This document shows, in pieces, positions 1-13,220 of a stretch of DNA of 64,000 bases. The notes below the pieces were generated by a model. That model ran no database searches, was not told where the DNA came from, and saw only the letters and a list, made by a program, of their open reading frames with translations. Position numbers and translations under genes: made by a program. The DNA comes from Eutreptiella sp. 'Long Island Sound 2002'. Its lineage: Eukaryota > Euglenozoa > Euglenophyceae > Eutreptiales > Eutreptiaceae. Position 1 is the first letter of the stretch; each line of letters opens with the position of its first letter. The stretch is taken from positions 23,528,032 to 23,592,031 of the forward strand of contig OZ038397.1 of assembly GCA_964036045.1 (NCBI GenBank), given 5' to 3'.

Positions 1-3000
1 GAAATTCTCGGAAAATTCTCGGAAAATTCTCGGAAAATTCTCGGAAAATTCTCGGAAAATTCTCGGAAAATTCTCGGAAAATTCTCGGAAAATTTTCGGA
101 AAATTGGAAAATTCTCGGAAAATTCTCGGAAAATTCTCGGAAAATTCTCGGAAAATTCTCGGAAAATTCTCGGAAAATTCTCGGAAAATTCTCGGAAAAT
201 TCTCGGAAAATTCTCGGAAAATTCTCAGAAATTTCTCGGAAAATTCTCGGAAAATTCTCGGAAAATTCTCGGAAAATTCCCGGAAAATTCTCGGAAAATT
301 CTCGGAAAATTCTCGGAAAATTCTCGGAAAATTCTCGAAAAATTCTCGGAAAATTCTCGGAAAATTCTCGGAAAATTCTCGGAAAAATCTCGGAAAATTC
401 TCGGAAAATTCTCGGAAAATTCTCGGAAAATTGACGGAAAAGTCTCGGAAAATTCTCGGAAAATTCTCGGAAAATTCTCGGAAAATTCTCGGAAAATTGA
501 CGGAAAATTCTCGGAAAATTCTCAGAAAATTCTCGGAAAATTCTCGGAAAATTCTCAATAAATTCTCGGAAAATTCTCGGAAAATTCTCGGAAAATTCTC
601 AGAAATTTCTCGGAAAATTCTCCGAAAATTCTCGGAAAATTCTCGGAAAATTCTCGGAAAATTCTCGGAAAATTCTCAGAAAATTCTCGGAAAATTCTCG
701 GAAAATTCTCGGAAAATTCTCGGAAAATTCTTGGAAAACCCTCGGAAAATTCTCAGAAAATCGTCGGAAAATTCTCGGAAAATTCTCGGAAAATTCTCGG
801 AAAATTGACGGAAAATTCTCGGAAAATTCTCGGAAAATTCTCGGAAAATTCTCGAAAAATTCTCGGAAAATTCTCGGAAAATTCTCGGAAAATTCTCAGA
901 AAATTCTCAGAAAATTGTCGGAAAATTCTCGGAAAATTCTCGGAAAATTCTCGGAAAATTCTCGGAAAATTCTCGGAAAATTCCAAGAAAATCGTCGGAA
1001 AATTCTCGGAAAATTCTCGGAAAATTCTCGGAAAAATCTCGGAATATTCTCGGAAAATTCTCGGAAAATTGACGGAAAATTCTCGGAAAATTCTCGGGAA
1101 ATTCTCGGAAAATTCTCGGAAAATTCTCGGAAAATTCTCGGAAAATTCTCCGGAAATTCTCGGAAAATTCTCGGAAAATTCTCGGAAAATTCTCGGAAAA
1201 TTCTCGGAAAATTCTCGGAAAATTCTCGGAAAATTCTCGGAAAATTGGAAAATTCTCGGAAAATTCTCGGAAAATTCTCGGAAAATTCTCGGAAAATTCT
1301 CGGAAAAGTCTCGGAAAATTCTCGGAAAATTCTCGGAAAATTCTCGGAAAATTCTCGGAAAATTCTCGGAAAATTCTCGGAAAATTCTCAGAAATTTCTC
1401 GGAAAATTCTCGGAAAATTCTCGGAAAATTCTCCGAAAATTCTCGGAAAATTCTCGGAAAATTCTCAGAAAATTCTCGGAAAATTCTCGGAAAATTCTCG
1501 GAAAATTCTCGGAAAATTCTCGGAAAATTCTCGGAAAATTCTCAGAAAATCGTCGGAAAATTCTCGGAAAATTCTCGGAAAATTCTCGGAAAAATCTCGG
1601 AAAATTCTCGGAAAAATCTCGGAAAATTGACGGAAAATTCTCGGAAAATTCTCGGAAAATTCTCGGAAAATTCTCGGAAAATTCTCGGAAAATTCTCGGA
1701 AAATTTTCGGAAAATTCTCGGAAAATTTTCCGAAAATTCTCGCAAAATTCTCGGAAAATTCTCGGAAAATTCTCAGAAAATTCTCGGAAAATTCCCAGAA
1801 AATTCTCGGAAAATTCTCAGAAAATTCTCGGAAAATTCTCGGAAAATTCTCGGAAAATTCTCGGAAAATTCTCGGAAAATTCTCGGAAAATTCTCGGAAA
1901 ATTCTCGGAAAATTCTCGGAAAATTCTCGGAAAATTCTCGAAAAATTCTCGGAAAATTCTCGGAAAATTCTCGGAAAATTCTCAGAAAATTGTCGAAAAA
2001 TTCTCGGAAAATTCTCGGAAAATTCTCGGAAAATTCTCGGAAAATTCTCGGAAAATTCTCAGAAAATCGTCGGAAAATTCTCGGAAATTTCTCGGAAAAT
2101 TCTTGGAAAATTCTCGGCAAATTCTCGGAAAATTCTCGGAAAATTGACGGAAAATTCTCGGAAAATTCTCGGGAAATTCTCGGAAAATTCTCGGAAAATT
2201 CTCGGAAAATTCTCGGAAAATTCTCCGGAAATTCTCGGAAAATTCTCGGAAAATTCTCGGAAAATTCTCGGAAAATTCTCGGAAAATTCTCGGAAAATTC
2301 TCGGAAAATTCTCGGAAAATTCTCGGAAAATTGGAAAATTCTCGGAAAATTCTCGGAAAATTCTCGGAAAATTCTCGGAAAATTCTCGGAAAATTTTCCG
2401 AAAATTCTCGGAAAATTCTCGGAAAATTCTCGGAAAATTCTCAGAAAATTCTCGGAAAATTCCCAGAAAATTCTCGGAAAATTCTCAGAAAATTCTCGGA
2501 AAATTCTCGGAAAATTCTCGGAAAATTCTCGGAAAATTCTCGGAAAATTCTCGGAAAATTCTCGGAAAATTCTCGGAAAATTCTCAGAAAATTCTCGGAA
2601 AATTCTCGGAAAATTCTCGGAAAATTCTCGGAAAATTCTCGGAAAATTCTCGGAAAATTCTCGGAAAATTCTCGGAAAATTCTCGGAAAATTCTCGGAAA
2701 ATTCTCGGAAAATTCTCGGAAAATTCTCGGAAAATTGACGGAAAATTCTCGGAAAATTCTCGGAAAATTCTCGGAAAATTGACGGAAAATTCTCGGAGAA
2801 ATTCTCGGAGAATTCTCGGAAAATTCTCGGAAAATTCTCAATAAATTCTCGGAAAATTCTCGGAAAATTCTCGGAAAATTCTCGGAAAATCTCGGAAAAT
2901 TCTCGGAAAATTCTCGGAAAATTCTCAGAAAATTCTCGGAGAATTCTCGGAAAATTCTCGGAAAATTCTCGGAAAAATCTCGGAAAATTCTCGGAAAATT

Positions 3001-3032
3001 CTCGGAAAATTCTCAGAAAATTCTCGGAAAAT

Positions 3033-3352
3033 TCTTGGAAAATTCTCGGAGAATTCTCGGAGAAATTCTCGGAGAATTTTCGGAGAATTCTCGGAAAATT
3101 CTCGGAGAAATGCTCGGAGAAATTCTCGGAGAAAATCTCGGAGAAGTTCTCGGAGAAATTCTCGGAGAAAATCTCGGAGAAAATTCTCGGAGAAATTCTC
3201 GGAGAAATTCTCGGAGAATTCTCAGAGAATTCTCGGAGAATTCTCGGATAAAAAAAAAAAAACGAGAATTCTCGGAATTCGAAAATTCTCGGAGTTCGAA
3301 AATTCTCGGAATTTCTCGGAAATTCTCGGAATTTTCGGAATTCTCGGAATTC
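3033..3352 (+). repeat. A-tract/EcoRI-palindrome module, copy 1
   Basis: A diverged ~320-bp block in the satellite, built from units with GGAGAA in place of GGAAAA. These make the self-complementary core GAGAATTCTC (EcoRI site inside). The block ends with GGAT, an A13 tract (3250-3262) and CGAGAATTCTCGGAATTCG. It is recognisably the same in twelve places. Confidence 0.9.
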
Positions 3353-4075
3353 TCGGAAAATTCTCGGAAAATTCTCGGAAAATTCTCGGAAAATTCTCGG
3401 AAAATTCCCGGAAAATTCTCGGAAAATTCTCGGAAAATTTTCGGAAAATTCTCGGAAAATTCTCGGAAAATTCTCGGAAAATTCTCGGAAAATTCTCGGA
3501 AAATTCTCGGAAAAATCTCGGAAAATTCTCGGAAAATTCTCGGAAAATTCTCGGAAAATTGACGGAAAATTCTCGGAAAATTCTCGGAAAATTCTCAGAA
3601 AATTCTCGGAAAATTCTCGGAAAATTCTCGGAAAATTCTCGGAAAATTCTCGGAAAATTCTCGGAAAATTCTCAGAAATTTCTCGGAAAATTCTCGGAAA
3701 ATTCTCGGAAAATTCTCGGAAAATTCTCGGAAAATTCTCGGAAAATTCTCAGAAAATTCTCGGAAAATTCTCGGAAAATTCTCGGAAAATTCTCGGAAAA
3801 TTCTCGGAAAATTCTCAGAAAATCGTCGGAAAATTCTCGGAAAATTCTCGGAAAATTCTCGGAAAAATCTCGGAAAATTCTCGGAAAATTCTCGGAAAAT
3901 TGACGGAAAATTCTCGGAAAATTCTCGGAAAATTCTCGGAAAATTCTCGAAAAATTCTCGGAAAATTCTCGGAAAATTCTCCGGAAATTCTCGGAAAATT
4001 CTCGGAAAATTCTCGGAAAATTCTCGGAAAATTCTCGGAAAATTCTCGGAAAATTCTCGGAAAATTTTCGGAAAA

Positions 4076-7000
4076 TTGAAAAATTCTCGGAAAATTCTCG
4101 GAAAATTCTCGGAAAATTCTCGGAAAATTCTCGGAAAATTCTCGGAAAATTCTCGGAAAATTCTCGGAAAATTCTCGGAAAATTCTCAGAAATTTCTCGG
4201 AAAATTCTCGGAAAATTCTCGGAAAATTCTCGGAAAATTCTCGGAAAATTCTCGGAAAATTCTCAGAAAATTCTCGGAAAACTCTCGGAAAATTCTCGGA
4301 AAATTGTCGGAAAATTCTCGGAAAATTCTCGGAAAATTCTCAGAAAATCGTCGGAAAATTCTCGGAAAATTCTCGGAAAATTCTCGGAAAAATCTCGGAA
4401 AATTCTCGGAAAATTCTCGGAAAATTGACGGAAAATTCTCGGAAAATTCTCGGAAAATTCTCAGAAAATTCTCGGAAAATTCTCGGAAAATTCTCGGAAA
4501 ATTTTCGGAAAATTCTCGGAAAAATCTCCGAAAATTCTCGGAAAATTCTCGGAAAATTCTCGGAAAATTCTCAGAAAATTCTCGGAAAAATTCCCAGAAA
4601 ATTCTCGGAAAATTCTCAGAAAATTCTCGGAAAATTCTCGGAAAATTCTCGGAAAATTCTCGGAAAATTCTCGGAAAATTCTCGGAAAATTCTCAGAAAT
4701 TTCTCGGAAAATTCTCGGAGAATTCTCGGAAAATTCTCCGAAAACTCTCGGAAAATTCTCGGAAAATTGTCGGAAAATTCTCGGAAAATTCTCGGAAAAT
4801 TCTCAGAAAATCGTCGGAAAATTCTCGGAAAATTCTCGGAAAATTCTCGGAAAAATCTCGGAAAATTCTCGGAAAATTCTCGGAAAATTGACGGAAAATT
4901 CTCGGAAAATTCTCGGAAAATTCACAGAAAATTCTCGGAAAATTCTCGGAAAATTCTCGGAAAATTTTCGGAAAATTCTCGGAAAAATCTCCGAAAATTC
5001 TCGGAAAATTCTCGGAAAATTCTCGGAAAATTCTCAGAAAATTCTCGGAAAATTCTCGGAAAAATTCCCAGAAAATTCTCGGAAAATTCTCGGAAAATTC
5101 TCGGAAAATTCTCGGAAAATTCTCGGAAAATTCTCGGAAAATTCTCGGAAAATTCTCGGAAAATTCTCGGAAAATTCTCGGAAAATTCTCGGAAAATTCT
5201 CAGAAAATTCTCGGAAAATTCCCGGAAAATTCTCGGAAAATTCTCGGAAAATTCTCGGAAAATTCTCGGAAAATTCTCGGAAAATTCTCGGAAAATTCTC
5301 GGAAAATTCTCGGAAAATTCTCGGAAAATTCTCGGAAAATTCTCGGAAAATTGACGGAAAATTCTCGGAAAATTCTCGGAAAATTCTCGGAAAATTGACG
5401 GAAAATTCTCGGAAAATTCTCGGAAAATTCTCGGAAAATTCTCGGAAAAATCTCGGAAAATTCTCCGAAAATTCTCGGAAAATTCTCAGAAAATTCTCGG
5501 AAAATTCTCGGAAAATTCTCGGAAAATTCTCGGAAAATTCTCGGAAAATTCTCAGAAATTTCTCGGAAAATTCTCGGAAAATTCTCGGAAATTTCTCGGA
5601 AAATTCTCGGAAAATTCTCGGAAAATTCTCAGAAAATTCTCGGAAAATTCTCGGAAAATTCTCGGAAAATTCTCGGAAAATTCTCGGAAAATTCTCGGAA
5701 AATTCTCAGAAAATCGTCGGAAAATTCTCGGAAAATTCTCGGAAAATTCTCGGAAAAATCTCGGAAAATTCTCGGAAAATTCTCGGAAAATTGACGGAAA
5801 ATTCTCGGAAAATTCTCGGAAAATTCTCGGAAAATCCTCGAAAAATTCTCGGAAAATTCTCGGAAAATTCTCCGGAAATTCTCGGAAAATTCTCGGAAAA
5901 TTCTCGGAAAATTCTCGGAAAATTCTCGGAAAATTCTCGGAAAATTCTCGGAAAATTCTCGGAAAATTTTCGGAAAATTGGAAAATTCTCGGAAAATTCT
6001 CGGAAAATTCTCGGAAAATTCTCGGAAAATTCTCGGAAAATTCTCGGAAAATTCTCGGAAAATTCTCGGAAAATTCTCGGAAAATTCTCAGAAATTTCTC
6101 GGAAAATTCTCGGAAAATTCTCGGAAAATTCTCCGAAAATTCTCGGAAAATTCTCGGAAAATTCTCAGAAAATTCTCGGAAAACTCTCGGAAAATTCTCG
6201 GAAAATTGTCGGAAAATTCTCGGAAAATTCTCGGAAAATTCTCAGAAAATCGTCGGAAAATTCTCGGAAAATTCTCGGAAAATTCTCGGAAAAATCTCGG
6301 AAAATTCTCGGAAAATTCTCGGAAAATTGACGGAAAATTCTCGGAAAATTCTCGGAAAATTCTCAGAAAATTCTCGGAAAATTCTCGGAAAATTCTCGGA
6401 AAATTTTCGGAAAATTCTCGGAAAAATCTCCGAAAATTCTCGGAAAATTCTCGGAAAATTCTCGGAAAATTCTCAGAAAATTCTCGGAAAAATTCCCAGA
6501 AAATTCTCGGAAAATTCTCAGAAAATTCTCGGAAAATTCTCGGAAAATTCTCGGAAAATTCTCGGAAAATTCTCGGAAAATTCTCGGAAAATTCTCAGAA
6601 ATTTCTCGGAAAATTCTCGGAAAATTCTCGGAAAATTCTCCGAAAATTCTCGGAAAATTCTCGGAAAATTCTCAGAAAATTCTCCGAAAACTCTCGGAAA
6701 ATTCTCGGAAAATTGTCGGAAAATTCTCGGAAAATTCTCGGAAAATTCTCAGAAAATCGTCGGAAAATTCTCGGAAAATTCTCGGAAAATTCTCGGAAAA
6801 ATCTCGGAAAATTCTCGGAAAATTCTCGGAAAATTGACGGAAAATTCTCGGAAAATTCTCGGAAAATTCTCAGAAAATTCTCGGAAAATTCTCGGAAAAT
6901 TCTCGGAAAATTTTCGGAAAATTCTCGGAAAAATCTCCGAAAATTCTCGGAAAATTCTCGGAAAATTCTCGGAAAATTCTCAGAAAATTCTCGGAAAATT

Positions 7001-7145
7001 CTCGGAAAAATTCCCAGAAAATTCTCGGAAAATTCTCGGAAAATCTCGGAAAATTCTCGGAAAATTCTCGGAAAATTCTCGGAAAATTCTCGGAAAATTC
7101 TCGGAAAATTCTCGGAAAATTCTCGGAAAATTCTCGGAAAATTGA
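4076..7145 (+). repeat. ~1.9-kb higher-order duplication in the satellite
   Basis: The variant pattern starting at 4076 recurs from 5978. TTGACGG markers at about 4422 and 6324 are offset by 1902 bp. Runs of TTTTCGGAAAATTCTCGG, AATCTCCG and AATTCCCAG units occur in the same order in both halves. Inferred from the order of variants, not from a computed alignment. Confidence 0.7.
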
Positions 7146-7396
7146 CGGAAAATTCTCGGAAAATTCTCGGAAAATTCTCGGAAAATTGACGGAAAATTCT
7201 CGGAAAATTCTCGGAAAATTCTCGGAAAATTCTCGGAAAATTCTCGGAAAATTCTCGGAAAATCTCGGAAAACTCTCGGAAAATTCTCAGAAAATTCTCG
7301 GAGAATTCTCGGAAAATTCTCGGAAAATTCTCGGAAAAATCTCGGAAAATTCTCGGAAAATTCTCGGAAAATTCTCAGAAAATTCTCGGAAAATTC

Positions 7397-7707
7397 TTGG
7401 AAAATTCTCGGAAAATTCTCGGAGAAATTCTCGGAGAATTTTCGGAGAATTCTCGGAAAATTCTCGGAGAAATGCTCGGAGAAATTCTCGGAGAAAATCT
7501 CGGAGAAGTTCTCGGAGAAATTCTCGGAGAAAATCTCGGAGAAAATTCTCGGAGAAATTCTCGGAGAATTCTCGGAGAATTCTCGGAGAATTCTCGGATA
7601 AAAAAAAAAAAAACGAGAATTCTCGGAATTCGAAAATTCTCGGAGTTCGAAAATTCTCGGAATTTCTCGGAAATTCTCGGAATTTTCGGAATTCTCGGAA
7701 TTCTCGC
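7397..7707 (+). repeat. A-tract/EcoRI-palindrome module, copy 2
   Basis: Second copy of the module, with an A14 tract at 7600-7613. It ends with GGAATTCTCGCAAAATTC and is followed by a TTCACGG unit. The following 1.4 kb closely matches the sequence after copy 3. Confidence 0.9.
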
Positions 7708-9726
7708 AAAATTCTCGGAAAATTCACGGAAAATTCTCGGAAAATTCTCGGAAAATTCCCGGAAAATTCTCGGAAAATTCTCGGAAAATTCTCGGAAAAT
7801 TCTCGGAAAATTCTCGGAAAATTCTCGGAAAATTCTCGGAAAATTCTCGGAAAATTCTCGGAAAAATCTCGGAAAATTCTCGGAAAATTCTCGGAAAATT
7901 CTCGGAAAATTGACGGAAAATTCTCGGAAAATTCTCGGAAAATTCTCGGAAAATTCTCGGAAAAATCTCGGAAAATTCTCCGAAAATTCTCGGAAAATTC
8001 ACAGAAAATTCTCGGAAAATTCTCGGAAAATTCTCGGAAAGTTCTCGGAAAATTCTCGGAAAATTCTGGGAAAATTCTCAGAAATTTCTCGGAAAATTCT
8101 CGGAAAATTCTCGGAAAATTCTCGGAAAAATCTCGGAAAATTCTCGGAAAATTCTCGGAAAATTCTCAGAAATTTCTCGGAAAATTCTCGGAAAATTCTC
8201 GGAAAATTCTCGGAAAATTCTCGGAAAAATCTCAATAAATTCTCGGAAAATTCTCGGAAAATTCTCGGAAAATTCTCGGAAAATTCTCGGAAAATTCTCG
8301 GAAAATTCTCAGAAAATCGTCGGAAAATTCTCGGAAAATTCTCGGAAAATTCTCGGAAAATTCTCGGAAAATTCTCGGAAAATTCTCGGAAAATTGACGG
8401 AAAAATCTCGGAAAATTCTCGGAAAATTCTCGGAAAATTGACGGAAAATTCTCGGAAAATTCTCGGAAAATTCTCGGAAAATTCTCGGAAAAATCTCGGA
8501 AAATTCTCCGAAAATTCTCGGAAAATTCTCAGAAAATTCTCGGAAAATTCTCGGAAAATTCTCGGAAAATTCTCAGAAAATCGTCGGAAAATTCTCGGAA
8601 AATTCTCAGAAATTTCTCGGAAAATTCTCGGAAAATTCTCGGAAAATTCTCGGAAAATTCTCGGAAAAATCTCGGAAAATTCTCGGAAAATTCTCGGAAA
8701 ATTCTCAGAAATTTCTCGGAAAATTCTCGGAAAATTCTCGGAAAATTCTCGGAAAATTCTCGGAAAGTTCTCAGAAAATTCTCAATAAATTCTCGGAAAA
8801 TTCTCGGAAAATTCTCGGAAAATTCTCGGAAAATTCTCGGAAAATTCTCGGAAAATTCTCAGAAAATCGTCGGAAAATTCTCGGAAAATTCTCGGAAAAT
8901 TCTCGGAAAAATCTCGGAAAATTCTCGGAAAATTCTCGGAAAATTGACGGAAAATTCTCGGAAAATTCTCGGAAAATTCTCGGAAAATTCTCGGAAAAAT
9001 CTCGGAAAATTCTCCGAAAATTCTCGGAAAATTCTCAGAAAATTCTCGGAAAATTCTCGGAAAATTCTCGGAAAATTCTCGGAAAATTCTCCGAAAATTC
9101 TCAGAAAATTCTCGGAAAATTCTCGGAAAATTCTCGGAAAATTCTCGGAAAATTCTCGGAAAATTCTCGGAAAATTCTCGGAAAATTCTCGGAAAATTCT
9201 CGGAAAATTCTCGGAAAATTCTCGGAAAATTCTCGGACAATTCTCGGAAAATTCTCAGAAAATTCTCGGAAAATTCCCAGAAAATTCTCGGAAAATTCTC
9301 GGAAAATCCTCGGAAAATTCTCGGAAAATTCTCGGAAAATTCTCGGAAAATTCTCGGAAAATTCTCGGAAAATTCTCGGAAAATTCTCGGAAAATTCTCG
9401 GAAAATTCTCGGAAAATTGACGGAAAATTCTCGGAAAATTCTCGGAAAATTCTCGGAAAATTGACGGAAAATTCTCGGAAAATTCTCGGAAAATTCTCGG
9501 AAAATTCTCGGAAAATTCTCGGAAAATTCTCGGAAAATTGTCGGAAAATTCTCGGAAAATTCTCGGAAAATTCTCGGAAAATCTGGGAAAATTCTCGGAA
9601 AATTCTCGGAAAATTCTCAGAAAATTCTCGGAGAATTCTCGGAAAATTCTCGGAAAATTCTCGGAAAAATCTCGGAAAATTCTCGGAAAATTCTCGGAAA
9701 ATTCTCAGAAAATTCTCGGAAAATTC

Positions 9727-10035
9727 TTGGAAAATTCTCGGAAAATTCTCGGAGAAATTCTCGGAGAATTTTCGGAGAATTCTCGGAAAATTCTCGGAGA
9801 AATGCTCGGAGAAATTCTCGGAGAAAATCTCGGAGAAGTTCTCGGAGAAATTCTCGGAGAAAATCTCGGAGAAAATTCTCGGAGAAATTCTCGGAGAATT
9901 CTCGGAGAATTCTCGGAGAATTCTCGGATAAAAAAAAAAACGAGAATTCTCGGAATTCGAAAATTCTCGGAGTTCGAAAATTCTCGGAATTTCTCGGAAA
10001 TTCTCGGAATTTTCGGAATTCTCGGAATTCTCGGA
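9727..10035 (+). repeat. A-tract/EcoRI-palindrome module, copy 3
   Basis: Third copy, with the shortest tract (A11, 9930-9940). Like copy 2 it is followed by a TTCACGG unit, consistent with a 2.33-kb tandem duplication that includes the flanks. Confidence 0.9.
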
Positions 10036-12897
10036 AAATTCTCGGAAAATTCACGGAAAATTCTCGGAAAATTCTCGGAAAATTCCCGGAAAATTCTCGG
10101 AAAATTCTCGGAAAATTCTCGGAAAATTCTCGGAAAATTCTCGGAAAATTCTCGGAAAATTCTCGGAAAATTCTCGGAAAATTCTCAGAAAAATCTCGGA
10201 AAATTCTCGGAAAATTCTCGGAAAATTCTCGGAAAATTGACGGAAAATTCTCGGAAAATTCTCGGAAAATTCTCGGAAAATTCTCGGAAAAATCTCGGAA
10301 AATTCTCCGAAAATTCTCGGAAAATTCTCAGAAAATTCTCGGAAAATTCTCGGAAAATTCTCGGAAAGTTCTCGGAAAATTCTCGGAAAATTCTCGGAAA
10401 ATTCTCAGAAATTTCTCGGAAAATTCTCGGAAAATTCTCGGAAAATTCTCGGAAAAATCTCGGAAAATTCTCGGAAAATTCTCGGAAAATTCTCAGAAAT
10501 TTCTCGGAAAATTCTCGGAAAATTCTCGGAAAATTCTCGGAAAATTCCCGGAAAAATCTCAATAAATTCTCGGAAAATTCTCGGAAAATTCTCGGAAAAT
10601 TCTCGGAAAATTCTCGGAAAATTCTCGGAAAATTCTCAGAAAATCGTCGGAAAATTCTCGGAAAATTCTCGGAAAATTCTCGGAAAATTCTCGGAAAATT
10701 CTCGGAAAATTCTCGGAAAATTGACGGAAAAATCTCGGAAAATTCTCGGAAAATTCTCGGAAAATTGACGGAAAATTCTCGGAAAATTCTCGGAAAATTC
10801 TCGGAAAAATCTCGGAAAATTCTCGGAAAAATCTCGGAAAATTCTCGGAAAATTCTCAGAAAATTCTCGGAAAATTCTCGGAAAATTCTCGGAAAATTCT
10901 CAGAAAATCGTCGGAAAATTCTCGGAAAATTCTCAGAAATTTCTCGGAAAATTCTCGGAAAATTCTCGGAAAATTCTCGGAAAATTCTCGGAAAAATCTC
11001 GGAAAATTCTCGGAAAATTCTCGGAAAATTCTCAGAAATTTCTCGGAAAATTCTCGGAAAATTCTCGGAAAATTCTCGGAAAATTCTCGGAAAGTTCTCA
11101 GAAAGTTCTCAATAAATTCTCGGAAAATTCTCGGAAAATTCTCGGAAAATTCTCGGAAAATTCTCGGAAAATTCTCGGAAAATTCTCAGAAAATCGTCGG
11201 AAAATTCTCGGAAAATTCTCGGAAAATTCTCGGAAAAATCTCGGAAAATTCTCGGAAAATTCTCGGAAAATTGACGGAAAATTCTCGGAAAATTCTCGGA
11301 AAATTCTCGGAAAATTCTCGGAAAAATCTCGGAAAATTCTCCGAAAATTCTCGGAAAATTCTCAGAAAATTCTCGGAAAATTCTCAGAAAATTCTCGGAA
11401 AATTCTCGGAAAATTCTCCGAAAATTCTCAGAAAATTCTCGGAAAATTCTCGGAAAATTCTCGGAAAATTCTCGGAAAATTCTCGGAAAATTCTCGGAAA
11501 ATTCTCGGAAAATTCTCGGAAAATTCTCGGAAAATTCTCGGAAAATTCTCGGAAAAATCTCGGAAAATTCTCGGAAAATTCTCGAAAAATTGACGGAAAA
11601 TTCTCGGAAAATTCTCGGGAAATTCTCGGAAAATTCTCGGAAAATTCTCGGAAAATTCTCGGAAAATTCTCCGGAAATTCTCGGAAAATTCTCGGAAAAT
11701 TCTCGGGAAATTCTCGGAAAATTCTCGGAAAATTCTCGGAAAATTCTCGGAAAATTCTCGGAAAATTCTCGGAAAATTCTCGGAAAATTGGAAAATTCTC
11801 GGAAAATTCTCGGAAAATTCTCGGAAAATTCTCGGAAAATTCTCGGAAAATTCTCGGAAAATTCTCGGAAAATTCTCGGAAAATTCTCGGAAAATTCTCG
11901 GAAAATTCTCGGAAAATTCTCGGAAAATTCTCAGAAATTTCCCGGAAAATTCTCGGAAAATTCTCGGAAAATTCTCCGAAAATTCTCGGAAAATTCTCGG
12001 AAAATTCTCGGAAAATTCTCGGAAAATTCTCGGAAAATTCTCGGAAAATTCTCGGAAAATTCTCGGAAAATTCTCGGAAAATTGTCAGAAAATCGTCGGA
12101 AAATTCTCGGAAAATTCTCGGAAAATTCTCGGAAAAATCTCGGAAAATTCTCGGAAAATTCTCGGAAAATTGACGGAAAATTCTCGGAAAATTCCCGGAA
12201 AATTCTCAGAAAATTCTCGGAAAATTCTCGGAAAATTCTCGGAAAATTTTCGGAAAATTCTCGGAAAATTTTCCGAAAATTCTCGGAAAATTCTCGGAAA
12301 ATTCTCGGAAAATTCTCAGAAAATTCTCGGAAAATTCCCAGAAAATTCTCGGAAAATTCTCAGAAAATTCTCGGAAAATTCTCGGAAAATTCTCGGAAAA
12401 TTCTCGGAAAATTCTCGGAAAATTCTCGGAAAATTCTCGGAAAATTCTCAGAAAATTCTCGGAAAATTCTCGGAAAATTCTCGGAAAATTCTCGCAAAAT
12501 TCTCGGAAAATTCTCGGAAAATTCTCGGAAAATTCTCAGAAAATTCTCGGAAAATTCTCGGAAAATTCTCGGAAAATTCTCGGAAAATTCTCGGAAAATT
12601 GACGGAAAATTCTCGGAAAATTCTCGGAAAATTCTCGGAAAATTGACGGAAAATTCTCGGAAAATTCTCGGAAAATTCTCGGAAAATTCTCGGAAAATTC
12701 TCAATAAATTCTCGGAAAATTCTCGGAAAATTCTCGGAAAATTCTCGGAAAATCTCGGAAAATTCTCGGAAAATACTCGGAAAATTCTCAGAAAATTCTC
12801 GGAGAATTCTCGGAAAATTCTCGGAAAATTCTCGGAAAAATCTCGGAAAATTCTGGGAAAATTCTCGGAAAAATCTCAGAAAATTCTCGGAAAATTC

Positions 12898-13220
12898 TTG
12901 GAAAATTCTCGGAGAATTCTGGGAGAAATTCTCGGAGAATTTTCGGAGAATTCTCGGAAAATTCTCGGAGAAATGCTCGGAGAAATTCTCGGAGAAAATC
13001 TCGGAGAAGTTCTCGGAGAAATTCTCGGAGAAAATCTCGGAGAAAATTCTCGGAGAAATTCTCGGAGAAATTCTCGGAGAATTCTCGGAGAATTCTCGGA
13101 GAATTCTCGGATAAAAAAAAAAAAACGAGAATTCTCGGAATTCGAAAATTCTCGGAGTTCGAAAATTCTCGGAATTTCTCGGAAATTCTCGGAATTATCG
13201 GAATTCTCGGAATTCGCGGA
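12898..13220 (+). repeat. A-tract/EcoRI-palindrome module, copy 4
   Basis: Fourth copy, with an A13 tract at 13113-13125. Private changes are GAATTCTGGGAG near its start and GGAATTATCGG near its end. Confidence 0.9.

Larger units (their letters stand above)
7300..11115 (+). repeat. ~2.33-kb higher-order duplication in the satellite
   Basis: The module copies at 7397 and 9727, and about 1.4 kb after each, carry the same variants in the same order (TTCACGG, AATCTCGG, TTCTCAGAAATTTC, CTCAATAAATTC). The offset between A-tracts is 2330 bp. Confidence 0.75.
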